Assembly: GCA_902496505.1 (NCBI GenBank)
Contig: CABVBB010000121.1
Coordinates: 1-6,744, forward strand
Direction: 5' to 3'
Source of the DNA: an uncultured Peptococcaceae bacterium
GTDB lineage: Bacteria > Bacillota > Peptococcia > Peptococcales > Peptococcaceae
Length of the DNA: 6,744 nucleotides
A model generated the notes under the pieces. The model made no database searches, was not told the origin of the DNA, and saw nothing but the letters and a program-made list of their open reading frames with translations. Below are positions 1-5,113 of the stretch, piece after piece (positions within the stretch are counted from its first letter, which is position 1; every line of letters begins with the position of its first letter). Position numbers and translations under genes: made by a program.

Positions 1-120
1 GGAATAAACTTTGGTGTGCAGATGCGTATTAATTTAACTACAGCGCGATTAAGCTGTTGAACAGGATTGTCAGGATGAGGAGCGAGTGCGGCTTTACCGA
101 TATGATTCGGAGAAGAAGAG

Positions 121-234
121 ATGTCGGCGCTTGGAGCAGGGCTGGGGGCAATAGGCTCAGCTTTGGATGATTATCTCGTGTGGAACGAGAGATATATGGT
201 AGTAAGGATAGGGCGTTTTGCGGAAGCGGACTGA
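121..234 (+). CDS. possible 37-residue micro-ORF, unrecognised
   Basis: The ORF starts with ATG at 121 and ends in TGA at 232-234. A GGAGA stretch at 109-113 lies 7 bases upstream of the start and could be its ribosome-binding site. The peptide begins with a Gly/Ala-rich stretch (MSALGAGLGAIGSAL) and ends with a mixed charged segment (RIGRFAEAD). The stop is followed immediately by the candidate ribosome-binding site of the next micro-ORF at 249. I recognise no family. An ORF this short can easily arise by chance, and an overlapping 31-codon ORF starts at 74 in another frame, so the call rests only on the start signal and the tandem arrangement. Confidence 0.22.
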   Translation: MSALGAGLGAIGSALDDYLVWNERYMVVRIGRFAEAD

Positions 235-248
235 AAGGATGGTGGAAA

Positions 249-323
249 ATGGGAAAAGCGGCAAACGATATGGCGACCGTATCGGTGGTGATCTTTGCGG
301 TCATGCTGGCCATCGTTCAGTAG
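249..323 (+). CDS. possible 24-residue single-pass membrane peptide
   Basis: ATG at 249 to TAG at 321-323. An AAGGA at 235-239 sits 9 bases before the start. The first eight residues are polar (MGKAANDM). The other sixteen (ATVSVVIFAVMLAIVQ) are almost entirely hydrophobic, as in very small bacterial membrane proteins that accompany transporters or enzymes. It follows the 37-codon micro-ORF by 14 bases, and a strong hairpin terminator (356-401) begins 32 bases after it, which is where the end of a small transcript would be expected. No family is recognised and no partner gene is visible on the left. Chance is a real alternative because hydrophobic runs of this length are common in short ORFs. 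Confidence 0.35.
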   Translation: MGKAANDMATVSVVIFAVMLAIVQ

Positions 324-355
324 GTCAACAAGCGGTAGTCAGTCTGAAAATGATA

Positions 356-401
356 AAAAGGCTGCGTCTGCACCAATTTTATGGTGTGGACGCAGCCTTT
401 T
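356..401. terminator. bidirectional intrinsic terminator
   Basis: Perfect 13-bp arms 356-368 and 389-401 (AAAAGGCTGCGTC and its complement) continue inward through two G-T wobbles into CACCA/TGGTG (371-375 with 382-386), closing on a six-base ATTTTA loop. This gives about 20 contiguous pairs. On the minus strand the stem is followed by five T residues (355-359 read in reverse), so it suits the end of the Crp/Fnr gene, whose stop lies at 413-415. On the plus strand it ends in TTTTG and could stop transcripts from the micro-ORF region. Confidence 0.9.
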
Positions 402-412
402 GTGTTGGTCGT

Positions 413-1084
413 TCAATGTGGGCGATGGAGATAGTCGAGTTTCAGATCACCGTAGGCGTAGCGCTTGAGCTGCTCTTGATCTAAGATGCGCAGGCTGTTT
501 TCGGTGTGGGCCAGGCAGTTTGTATGGCACAGGGCCAGGATGATCTTATTCACGGTGACGCGGTGCAGACCGGAGTAGCGGGCGATCTCGGATATGCTGA
601 AGCGTTTATCGAGCAGGAGATGATCTTTATCGACGCGAGCGTTGCTGAGGATGAATCGGCAGACGTGACTGGCCGCCAGACCCTTTTGCTTGAACTGAAA
701 ATTGGTATTGGAGTCCCGATATTCCTGCATGGCCATTTTGAGGAGCTCGTGCAGGACGAAAGGGTAGCGGGAGACGAAGTCCATGAAGTCACTGGCGGAT
801 AATTTGCAGCAGGTGCAGGTCGTTCTGGCAACGATATTGGATTCGTGGATAAGGGTGGGGCAGTAGAGGGTCAGCGCTCCCAATAGGCAAGAGGCGCTTT
901 GGTCGGCGGACCATTCTGTATAAATGATCTCATCGCCTTTTTGGGTGAAGCAGTTGCGGAGGCAGCGCCCTTGGGCGAGATAATAGACGTATTCAGCTGC
1001 TTCGCCTTGGCGGATGATGTAGTCGCCTTTGGCAAAGGTTTGCTGGGGGAATTGCTTAAGATACGCGACGGCGTTTTGCTCCAT
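413..1084 (-). CDS. Crp/Fnr-family transcriptional regulator
   Basis: A 223-residue protein of the usual Crp/Fnr length. Residues about 15-105 form the cyclic-nucleotide-binding-like beta-roll (GDYIIRQGEAAEYVYYLAQG at 20-39). A dimerisation helix follows at about 107-135, then a C-terminal winged helix-turn-helix with FSISEIARYSGLHRVTVNKI at 162-181. The region corresponding to the cAMP phosphate-binding cassette (about 64-88) lacks a clear GE...RxA signature, so cAMP is an unlikely ligand. There are ten cysteines, including a C-T-C-C cluster at 90-93 in the beta-roll; an N-terminal Fnr-type iron-sulfur cysteine set is not evident. The recognition helix resembles that of CprK-type regulators as I recall it. 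Start choice: ATG at 1084 has TAAGGAGG eight bases upstream, whereas the longer reading to 1228 runs through the promoter. Divergent from the sulfotransferase gene, its likely target (inference). Confidence 0.92.
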   Translation of the reverse strand: MEQNAVAYLKQFPQQTFAKGDYIIRQGEAAEYVYYLAQGRCLRNCFTQKGDEIIYTEWSADQSASCLLGALTLYCPTLIHESNIVARTTCTCCKLSASDFMDFVSRYPFVLHELLKMAMQEYRDSNTNFQFKQKGLAASHVCRFILSNARVDKDHLLLDKRFSISEIARYSGLHRVTVNKIILALCHTNCLAHTENSLRILDQEQLKRYAYGDLKLDYLHRPH

Positions 1085-1092
1085 TGACCAGG

Positions 1093-1100
1093 CCTCCTTA
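1093..1100 (-). promoter_or_regulatory. ribosome-binding site of the Crp/Fnr gene
   Basis: On the minus strand the sequence reads TAAGGAGG, eight bases before the ATG at 1084-1082. This near-perfect site decides the start and rejects the 48-residue longer reading of the same frame. Confidence 0.85.
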
Positions 1101-1157
1101 GAAAAGTTCCAGCGTCTCCCAATAGATCGGCAAGCGCTGGGGTATCGTTCTGATCCC

Positions 1158-1186
1158 ATTATAGTGTAAGCGCTCGATTTTGCCAA
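1158..1186 (-). promoter_or_regulatory. sigma-70-type promoter of the Crp/Fnr gene
   Basis: Read on the minus strand: a -35 of TTGGCA (1186-1181), a 17-base spacer and a perfect -10 of TATAAT (1163-1158). Transcription would begin near 1151, leaving a leader of about 67 bases. That leader contains a 6-bp inverted repeat (CCAGCG at 1109-1114 with CGCTGG at 1135-1140) just upstream of the ribosome-binding site, which could form a small hairpin. Confidence 0.8.
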
Positions 1187-1281
1187 TAGCCTTAGAGGGG
1201 ATGCGGAAGCGTCCGTGCAGCGTATCAACGCAGGAAAAATATAAAAGTGAGCTTACGCTACAGGTATGAGCGATATCGATA

Positions 1282-1290
1282 TGTTATATT
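1282..1290 (+). promoter_or_regulatory. probable extended -10 promoter of the sulfotransferase gene
   Basis: TGTTATATT matches the extended -10 pattern (TG, one base, then a TATAAT-like hexamer) and points toward the sulfotransferase gene. No good -35 is seen at the right distance, which fits either an extended -10 promoter or one that needs an activator. The start would be near 1297, giving a leader of about 87 bases in which I recognise no riboswitch. A perfect 10-bp palindrome, ATATCGATAT (1273-1282), abuts it, and a near-palindrome GTGAGCTTAC (1247-1256) lies about 45 bases upstream of the predicted start. Confidence 0.42.
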
Positions 1291-1383
1291 AGACCTATCA
1301 AAAGGACCGCTGGGCTGGCAAGTCCAAAAAGGCCTGGCAGTAAAGTGTCGCAGGAGCTTAAAATTTTCATGGAGGTGCTTGTT

Positions 1384-2796
1384 ATGACAATGTATACACG
1401 CGTATTTCCCACAGGGGTGGTTCGGTATGATCCAGAGAAATGTTGGAACGGCTTGACCATCATTCCCGCTATAGAAGGACATTCTACTGCACGCGGGGCA
1501 GTGCTGTATGATATGAATGGCAACATCGTCAATCGTTGGGAAGGGCTTTACGGCGCCTTTGACAACAAGATGCTGCCCGGCGGAGCGATCCTGGGCACGA
1601 CTGGCTATGCTAAGGGGTATTGGCTGGACTGCGTGGATCTGGTGCAGATGGATTGGGACGGCGAGATCCAGTGGCGGTTCACCAATGGCGAGATGGTCAT
1701 CGATATCGAGACGGGCAAGCCTTTCCTGAGCGCCCGTCAGCACCACGATTATCAGCGCGAGGGCAGCCCCTGCGGCTATTACTGCCCTGGTCAAGAACCG
1801 CGCCCCAGCGGCAAGACGCTCATCAATTCTACCGAAAACCGCGACCTGCCGGAATTCTCCAATTACAAGGTGGGCGACACCAAGATCCTAGAGGTGGATG
1901 AAGCGGGCCAAGTCCTGTGGTCGTGGAGTTTGTTCGACCATTGGGATCAATTAGGCATCGAGACGGTAGGCAAGGCGATCCACAAGCAATTCGCGCCCTA
2001 TCTCCAGCCGACCGAAGGGCTCAAGTACGTCAAAGAGACTTACTGCAACAATATCAATTATTTGGGGCCGAATAAATGGTACGAGGCAGGGGATGAACGC
2101 TTTCACCCGGAGAATATCATTTCCGACGTGCGCATCCTCAACACCTTGTTCATCATCGACCGTAAGACGGGCGATATCGTCTGGCGCATCGGACCGGATT
2201 TTGAAGCCAGCAAGGAATTGCAGGACATCGGCCAGATCGTCGGTCAGCACCATGTGCATATGATCCCCCGCGGACTGCCGGGCGAAGGCAATATCCTTTT
2301 GTTTGACAACGGCGGCCAAGCGGGCATCGGCAAGCCCACGCCCTGCTGCCCTACTGGCTTCAACAATGCCACCCGTTCCTACTCTCGCGTGCTGGAGATC
2401 GATCCTGTCACGCTGAAAGTGGTCTGGGCGTTCAACGATGAGACATTCCATTTCCACAACAGCGGAGAAAGAGCTTTCAGCAATTTGTTGTTCAGCGAGT
2501 ATTGTTCCTCGGCCGACCGCCTGCCCAACGGCAATACATTGATCACCGAGACCATCCGCGGCCGTGTGATCGAAGTCACGCCCGCAGGTGAGATCGTGTG
2601 GGAATTCCTCAATCCCGGCCGAGCTGTTTTCCGTGCTCACCGCTATCCTTACGAATGGTTCCCGCAGGTGGCTAAGCCGGAAGAACGCCCCGTCACCCCC
2701 GTCAAAAACAGCCGCCTCCGCCTCAGAGAAGACGGCACGCCTTACCTCATCGAAGACGATCCGTTCTTCGTCGAGCCCGGCGAATCCATATTTTAA
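1384..2796 (+). CDS. arylsulfotransferase (ASST) family beta-propeller protein
   Basis: A protein of about 470 residues. At least six blade-like repeats of the form hydrophobic-D-x-x-G-x-hydrophobic-W are visible near residues 38-52, 85-99, 167-182, 254-271, 335-350 and 394-408. Together with QHHVHMIPRG (288-297), HFHNSGERAFSN (356-367) and AHRYPYEW (418-425) they suit the PAPS-independent aryl-sulfate sulfotransferase family, which moves sulfate from a phenolic sulfate ester to another phenol through a sulfated histidine. H289, H292, H356, H358 and H419 are candidate active-site residues; I could not align them. Compared with the roughly 600-residue periplasmic AssT of E. coli, this one is shorter, lacks an N-terminal extension and shows no signal peptide, suggesting a cytoplasmic location. 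It has several cysteines (C130, C134, C321, C322). ATG 1384 is chosen because GGAGGT (1371-1376) lies seven bases upstream; ATG 1390 and ATG 1369 are alternatives. The true substrate is unknown. Confidence 0.82.
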   Translation: MTMYTRVFPTGVVRYDPEKCWNGLTIIPAIEGHSTARGAVLYDMNGNIVNRWEGLYGAFDNKMLPGGAILGTTGYAKGYWLDCVDLVQMDWDGEIQWRFTNGEMVIDIETGKPFLSARQHHDYQREGSPCGYYCPGQEPRPSGKTLINSTENRDLPEFSNYKVGDTKILEVDEAGQVLWSWSLFDHWDQLGIETVGKAIHKQFAPYLQPTEGLKYVKETYCNNINYLGPNKWYEAGDERFHPENIISDVRILNTLFIIDRKTGDIVWRIGPDFEASKELQDIGQIVGQHHVHMIPRGLPGEGNILLFDNGGQAGIGKPTPCCPTGFNNATRSYSRVLEIDPVTLKVVWAFNDETFHFHNSGERAFSNLLFSEYCSSADRLPNGNTLITETIRGRVIEVTPAGEIVWEFLNPGRAVFRAHRYPYEWFPQVAKPEERPVTPVKNSRLRLREDGTPYLIEDDPFFVEPGESIF

Positions 2797-3011
2797 ATGA
2801 AAAAAGCTGCGGGGCGATGGTGATGGTTTCGGCGAAAGAGTATTTGATCATTGCATCGTCAGCCATGTCATGACCGAGGGGCTGGGGAGAAGGATTGGCC
2901 GATAGCGGAAGAAACGTTGAACGCCAGAGGAAAAAGCAGCGCCAAACGATGCCGCCGCGCGCTCTGGCGCATATACTGGCAGTAAGACATGAAAAAAAGG
3001 AGCTGAATGAG
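2797..3011. other. 215-base gap, no recognised gene
   Basis: No T-rich terminator is seen after the sulfotransferase stop. The gap holds an 8-bp perfect inverted repeat, CGCCAGAG (2922-2929) with CTCTGGCG (2962-2969), 32 bases apart, and a TATACT hexamer (2972-2977) without a matching -35. The reading frame of the next gene is open back to 2895 (TTG) and passes ATG 2949, so part of the gap may be coding if an upstream start is used. Confidence 0.4.
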
Positions 3012-3488
3012 GTGGGAGAAGCGTCCAGAAAAAAACACCTGCTGATAACGGCGGTACTGATCCTCGTCTTAGCACCCTGTGCCTTCAGCCAGCTGTACGG
3101 CTGTTTTTTGGAGCGGGAGACGAGCGGCTATCTCGCGGCGGTGAATACCCGTTGGCAGCTCGAACTGCCGACGACGGTCGAGCGGGTGCTCTATGCCGCT
3201 GATCACGGCGGACAGCACTGTTATATCCTGACCTTTGCCGAGAGCCCTTCTGATCAGCCGTGGGAGCTCGTAAGCGACGCAGAGGCGCGAGCATCTGCTG
3301 CTGGGCTGACAGTGGCCCAGCAGATACCAGCGCGCTGGCAGCCAGATGGCGCTTCCCTGCTCCCTGTCCGCATCATGACGCGGACCAAAGCGCCTGACCA
3401 GTCGCTGCATCTGATCTATTTTGACCGACTGCCTCTCGCTGGCAGCAGCTATCAGCACGTACTCTACTTAGTAGAGAGCGGAAGTTAA
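3012..3488 (+). CDS. hypothetical exported or membrane-anchored protein
   Basis: About 158 residues if it starts at GTG 3012, where AAAGGAG (2996-3002) lies nine bases upstream. The frame is open upstream with ATG 2949 (179 residues) and TTG 2895 (197 residues) as alternatives, but neither has a good ribosome-binding site. From the GTG, the N terminus is a classic export signal: basic RKKH at 6-9, hydrophobic LLITAVLILVLA at 10-21, then APCAFS, with a possible signal peptidase I site after AFS (about residue 26). LAPC is not a good lipobox. The rest (about 130 residues) is soluble, with WQLELP, CYILTF, WELVSDAEA and LHLIYFDRLPL segments of alternating strand-like character. I recognise no family. 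It lies between the sulfotransferase gene and the methionine operon and has its own possible promoter or is read through from upstream. Confidence 0.68.
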   Translation: MGEASRKKHLLITAVLILVLAPCAFSQLYGCFLERETSGYLAAVNTRWQLELPTTVERVLYAADHGGQHCYILTFAESPSDQPWELVSDAEARASAAGLTVAQQIPARWQPDGASLLPVRIMTRTKAPDQSLHLIYFDRLPLAGSSYQHVLYLVESGS

Positions 3489-3528
3489 AAACGCTGAAAT
3501 TATCCGCGAAGGGGCAACATTTTGCTGT

Positions 3529-3557
3529 TGGACATGAGCTGATCGATACGCTATAAT
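3529..3557 (+). promoter_or_regulatory. candidate upstream promoter (P1) of the methionine operon
   Basis: A perfect TATAAT (3552-3557) is preceded by TGGACA (3529-3534) at 17 bases. Transcription would start near 3564, about 60 bases before the riboswitch, and would include the ACCACTT/AAGTGGT dyad in the RNA. The -35 is weaker than that of the second promoter. Confidence 0.45.
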
Positions 3558-3577
3558 GAAAAGCAGCAAAGTAAAAA

Positions 3578-3606
3578 ACCACTTTACAAATACAGCCTGA
3601 AGTGGT
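3578..3606. repeat. inverted repeat over the met promoter, possible operator
   Basis: ACCACTT at 3578-3584 and AAGTGGT at 3600-3606 are exact complements separated by 15 bases. The left arm overlaps the -35 hexamer and the right arm touches the first base of the -10 of P2, so a protein bound to both half-sites would block that promoter. With the P2 start the repeat is not transcribed, which favours a DNA operator over an RNA hairpin. The binding factor is unknown. Confidence 0.4.
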
Positions 3607-3611
3607 ATCAT
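3583..3611 (+). promoter_or_regulatory. main candidate promoter (P2) of the met operon
   Basis: TTTACA (3583-3588), a 17-base spacer and TATCAT (3606-3611) each match the sigma-70 consensus at five of six positions. The predicted start near 3618 lies a few bases before the first riboswitch helix, which is the usual geometry for SAM-I leaders. The promoter is overlapped by a 7-bp inverted repeat (3578-3584 and 3600-3606). Confidence 0.7.
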
Positions 3612-3623
3612 CAAACAAATACA

Positions 3624-3736
3624 CATTTATCAAGAGTGGTGGAGGGAACGGCCCTGTGAAGCCCGGCAGCGTACAGCTTTCTTGGGGAAGGCTGGGATGT
3701 GCCAATTCCGGCAGACATTGGTCTGGTAGATAAGTG
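3624..3736 (+). ncRNA. SAM-I (S-box) riboswitch aptamer
   Basis: The leader RNA binds S-adenosylmethionine and turns off the downstream genes. Conserved SAM-I core blocks are present in order: ATCAAGAG near 3629-3636, GGAGGGAACGGCCCTGTGAA (3641-3660), AGCCCGGC, then GTGCCAATTCC (3699-3709) and GATAAG (3729-3734). Helix P1 pairs CATTTATC (3624-3631) with GATAAGTG (3729-3736) with one wobble. P3 pairs GTAC/GTGC (3671-3674, 3699-3702) and AGCTTTC/GAAGGCT (3675-3681, 3687-3693). P4 pairs CAGAC (3712-3716) with GTCTG (3721-3725). It precedes a three-gene methionine operon, the known target class of this family. Confidence 0.96.
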
Positions 3737-3775
3737 AAGCTGAAATGGTTGCGATAAGCCGCTCTCTCTATCAGA
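3722..3775 (+). promoter_or_regulatory. predicted antiterminator helix of the riboswitch
   Basis: TCTGGTAGA (3722-3730) can pair over nine bases with TCTATCAGA (3767-3775), with a single G-U wobble. Its left arm takes bases from the 3' strands of P4 and P1, and its right arm takes the loop and inner stem of the terminator. The helix therefore excludes both the SAM-bound aptamer and the terminator, as expected for the ligand-free ON state. Confidence 0.72.
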
Positions 3776-3788
3776 GGCGGCTTTTTTT
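3756..3788 (+). terminator. SAM-controlled intrinsic terminator
   Basis: AAGCCGC (3756-3762) pairs with GCGGCTT (3777-3783), extended by CTCT/AGAG (3764-3767 with 3773-3776) after a one-base bulge. The stem runs into seven T residues (3782-3788). It lies 26 bases before the metY start and is the expression platform of the SAM-I riboswitch: SAM binding frees the terminator strands and ends transcription early. Confidence 0.92.
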
Positions 3789-3814
3789 GTTGGTCAAAAA
3801 GGGAGGACGAGAGA

Positions 3815-5101
3815 ATGGATTGGAAAAAGTTTGAGGCGGATACGCAGTGTGTGCAGGCGGGTTATGACCCGGCTAATGGCCAGGCGCGGATCGCGCCGAT
3901 CTGTCAGTCGACAACGTATAAATATGATGACGCTGATGAAGTGGGGCGTTTGTTTGACCTGGAGGCAGAGGGGCATATGTACAGCCGCATCAGCAATCCG
4001 ACCTGTGGGGTCTTGGAGGAAAAAATCGCCGTCATGGAGGGCGGCGTGGGTGCGGTGACTACGTCTTCCGGCCAGGCAGCGACGATGCTGGCGGTGCTCA
4101 ATATCTGCAAGAGCGGTCAGCACATCTTGTGTATGTCCAATCTGTACGGCGGCACGCATACGCTGATGGGCGCGACGCTGAAAAATTTGGGCATTGAGGT
4201 GACGTTTATCGATCCGTTCCTGCCGCTTGAGGAGATGCGGCAGTTTATCCAGCCTAATACGCGGGCGGTCTTCGGCGAAACCATCGGCAATCCGGGCGTC
4301 AATGTCATGGATTTTGCCAAGCTGTCGACACTGGCGCATGAAGCGGGGATACCTTTGATCGTGGACAATACCTTTGCCACGCCGTATCTGTGCCGGCCGT
4401 TTGAGCATGGGGCGGACATCGTGGTCCATTCGACGACCAAATATCTGGATGGGCACGCGACCAGCGTGGGCGGCTGCGTGGTGGATAGCGGCCGGTTCGA
4501 CTGGAACAATGGCAAATTCCCGGAGCTAACTGAGCCGGATGAGAATTATCATGGCGTGGTCTATACGAAGCAGTTCGGCAGCGCGGCCTATATCAACAAA
4601 CTGCGGGCGACGCTTCTGAGGGACATGGGTCCGACCATGAGTCCCTTCAACGCCTGGCTGACCAATCTGGGCATGGAGACGCTAGCGGTGCGCATGGATC
4701 GGCACTGCGCCAATGCGTTGGCCTTGGCGAAATATCTGGAGGCTCATCCCAAGGTGGCGTGGGTCAGCTATCCGCTCCTACCGTCCAGCCCGACGTATGC
4801 ACTGGCGCAGCAGTATCTGCCCAAAGGCGGCAGCGGCATCATTGCCTTTGGCGTCAAGGGCGGCGTCGCAGCGGGCAAGCAGTTCATCAACAGCGTGAAG
4901 CTGGCGACTTTGGTGGTGCATGTGGGCGATCTGCGCAGCCATGTGCTGCACCCGGCCAGCATGACGCATCGGCAGCTCAGTGAGGAAGCGCAGATCGCCA
5001 GCGGTGTATTGCCGGATATGATCCGTTTCTCCGTGGGCATCGAAAATGTAGAGGACATCAAAGCTGATCTGGAGCAGGCCTTGGCTCAGATCGAAGCGTA
5101 A
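3815..5101 (+). CDS. metY: O-acetylhomoserine sulfhydrylase (aminocarboxypropyltransferase)
   Basis: A cytoplasmic PLP enzyme of the Cys/Met metabolism family, 428 residues, the usual MetY length. It would exchange the acetyl group of O-acetylhomoserine for sulfide, giving homocysteine (EC 2.5.1.49). The PLP lysine is K209 in HSTTKYLDGH. Tyr56 and Arg58 in YSRISNP are the phosphate-contacting residues supplied by the neighbouring subunit in this family, and SSGQAA near 84-89 is the usual cofactor-binding loop. The long insert around 225-265 (SGRFDWNNGKFPELTEPD, then YTKQFGSAAY) is typical of MetY and absent from the shorter cystathionine gamma-synthases. GGGAGG (3801-3806) precedes the ATG by eight bases. 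First gene after the SAM-I terminator; metA follows after 12 bases. A related lyase function such as methionine gamma-lyase is less likely given the operon. Confidence 0.94.
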   Translation: MDWKKFEADTQCVQAGYDPANGQARIAPICQSTTYKYDDADEVGRLFDLEAEGHMYSRISNPTCGVLEEKIAVMEGGVGAVTTSSGQAATMLAVLNICKSGQHILCMSNLYGGTHTLMGATLKNLGIEVTFIDPFLPLEEMRQFIQPNTRAVFGETIGNPGVNVMDFAKLSTLAHEAGIPLIVDNTFATPYLCRPFEHGADIVVHSTTKYLDGHATSVGGCVVDSGRFDWNNGKFPELTEPDENYHGVVYTKQFGSAAYINKLRATLLRDMGPTMSPFNAWLTNLGMETLAVRMDRHCANALALAKYLEAHPKVAWVSYPLLPSSPTYALAQQYLPKGGSGIIAFGVKGGVAAGKQFINSVKLATLVVHVGDLRSHVLHPASMTHRQLSEEAQIASGVLPDMIRFSVGIENVEDIKADLEQALAQIEA

Positions 5102-5113
5102 GGGGGAAAGACG

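Noticed and set aside
54..64. 11-base palindrome CTGTTGAACAG as a LexA-type operator
   Set aside because: Too short, does not fit known LexA boxes, and no SOS gene is nearby.
38..313. Minus-strand 91-codon ORF
   Set aside because: Low-complexity Pro/Ser/Leu composition, no start signal, and it is the antisense of the micro-ORF region.
218..802. Plus-strand ORFs of 88 and 98 codons across the terminator and antisense to the Crp/Fnr gene
   Set aside because: The first runs through the terminator hairpin and the second is antisense to a clear gene; neither shows a recognisable product or a good ribosome-binding site.
1085..1228. 48-residue N-terminal extension of the Crp/Fnr frame
   Set aside because: It runs across the TATAAT/TTGGCA promoter and lacks a ribosome-binding site; the ATG at 1084 has TAAGGAGG at the right distance and begins where the family normally begins.
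1241..1262. CRP site (TGTGA-N6-TCACA) at AGTGAGCTTACGCTAC
   Set aside because: Only the left half resembles the consensus; the right half does not match.
1345..1383. GTG start giving 13 extra residues on the sulfotransferase
   Set aside because: The strong GGAGGT lies inside this extension and serves ATG 1384; the added residues form neither a signal peptide nor a known motif.
1291..1383. Possible cyclic-di-GMP (GEMM) riboswitch suggested by AAAAGG and a later GGC-rich block
   Set aside because: The conserved GACGCAAAGCC-type core is missing and the helices cannot be drawn.
1951..2640. Minus-strand 229-codon ORF
   Set aside because: Wholly antisense to the sulfotransferase gene, no ribosome-binding site and no recognisable family; typical shadow ORF in GC-rich coding sequence.
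3794..4515. Minus-strand ORFs of 220 and 132 codons opposite metY
   Set aside because: Antisense shadows of a clearly conserved gene; one also runs up to the riboswitch terminator.
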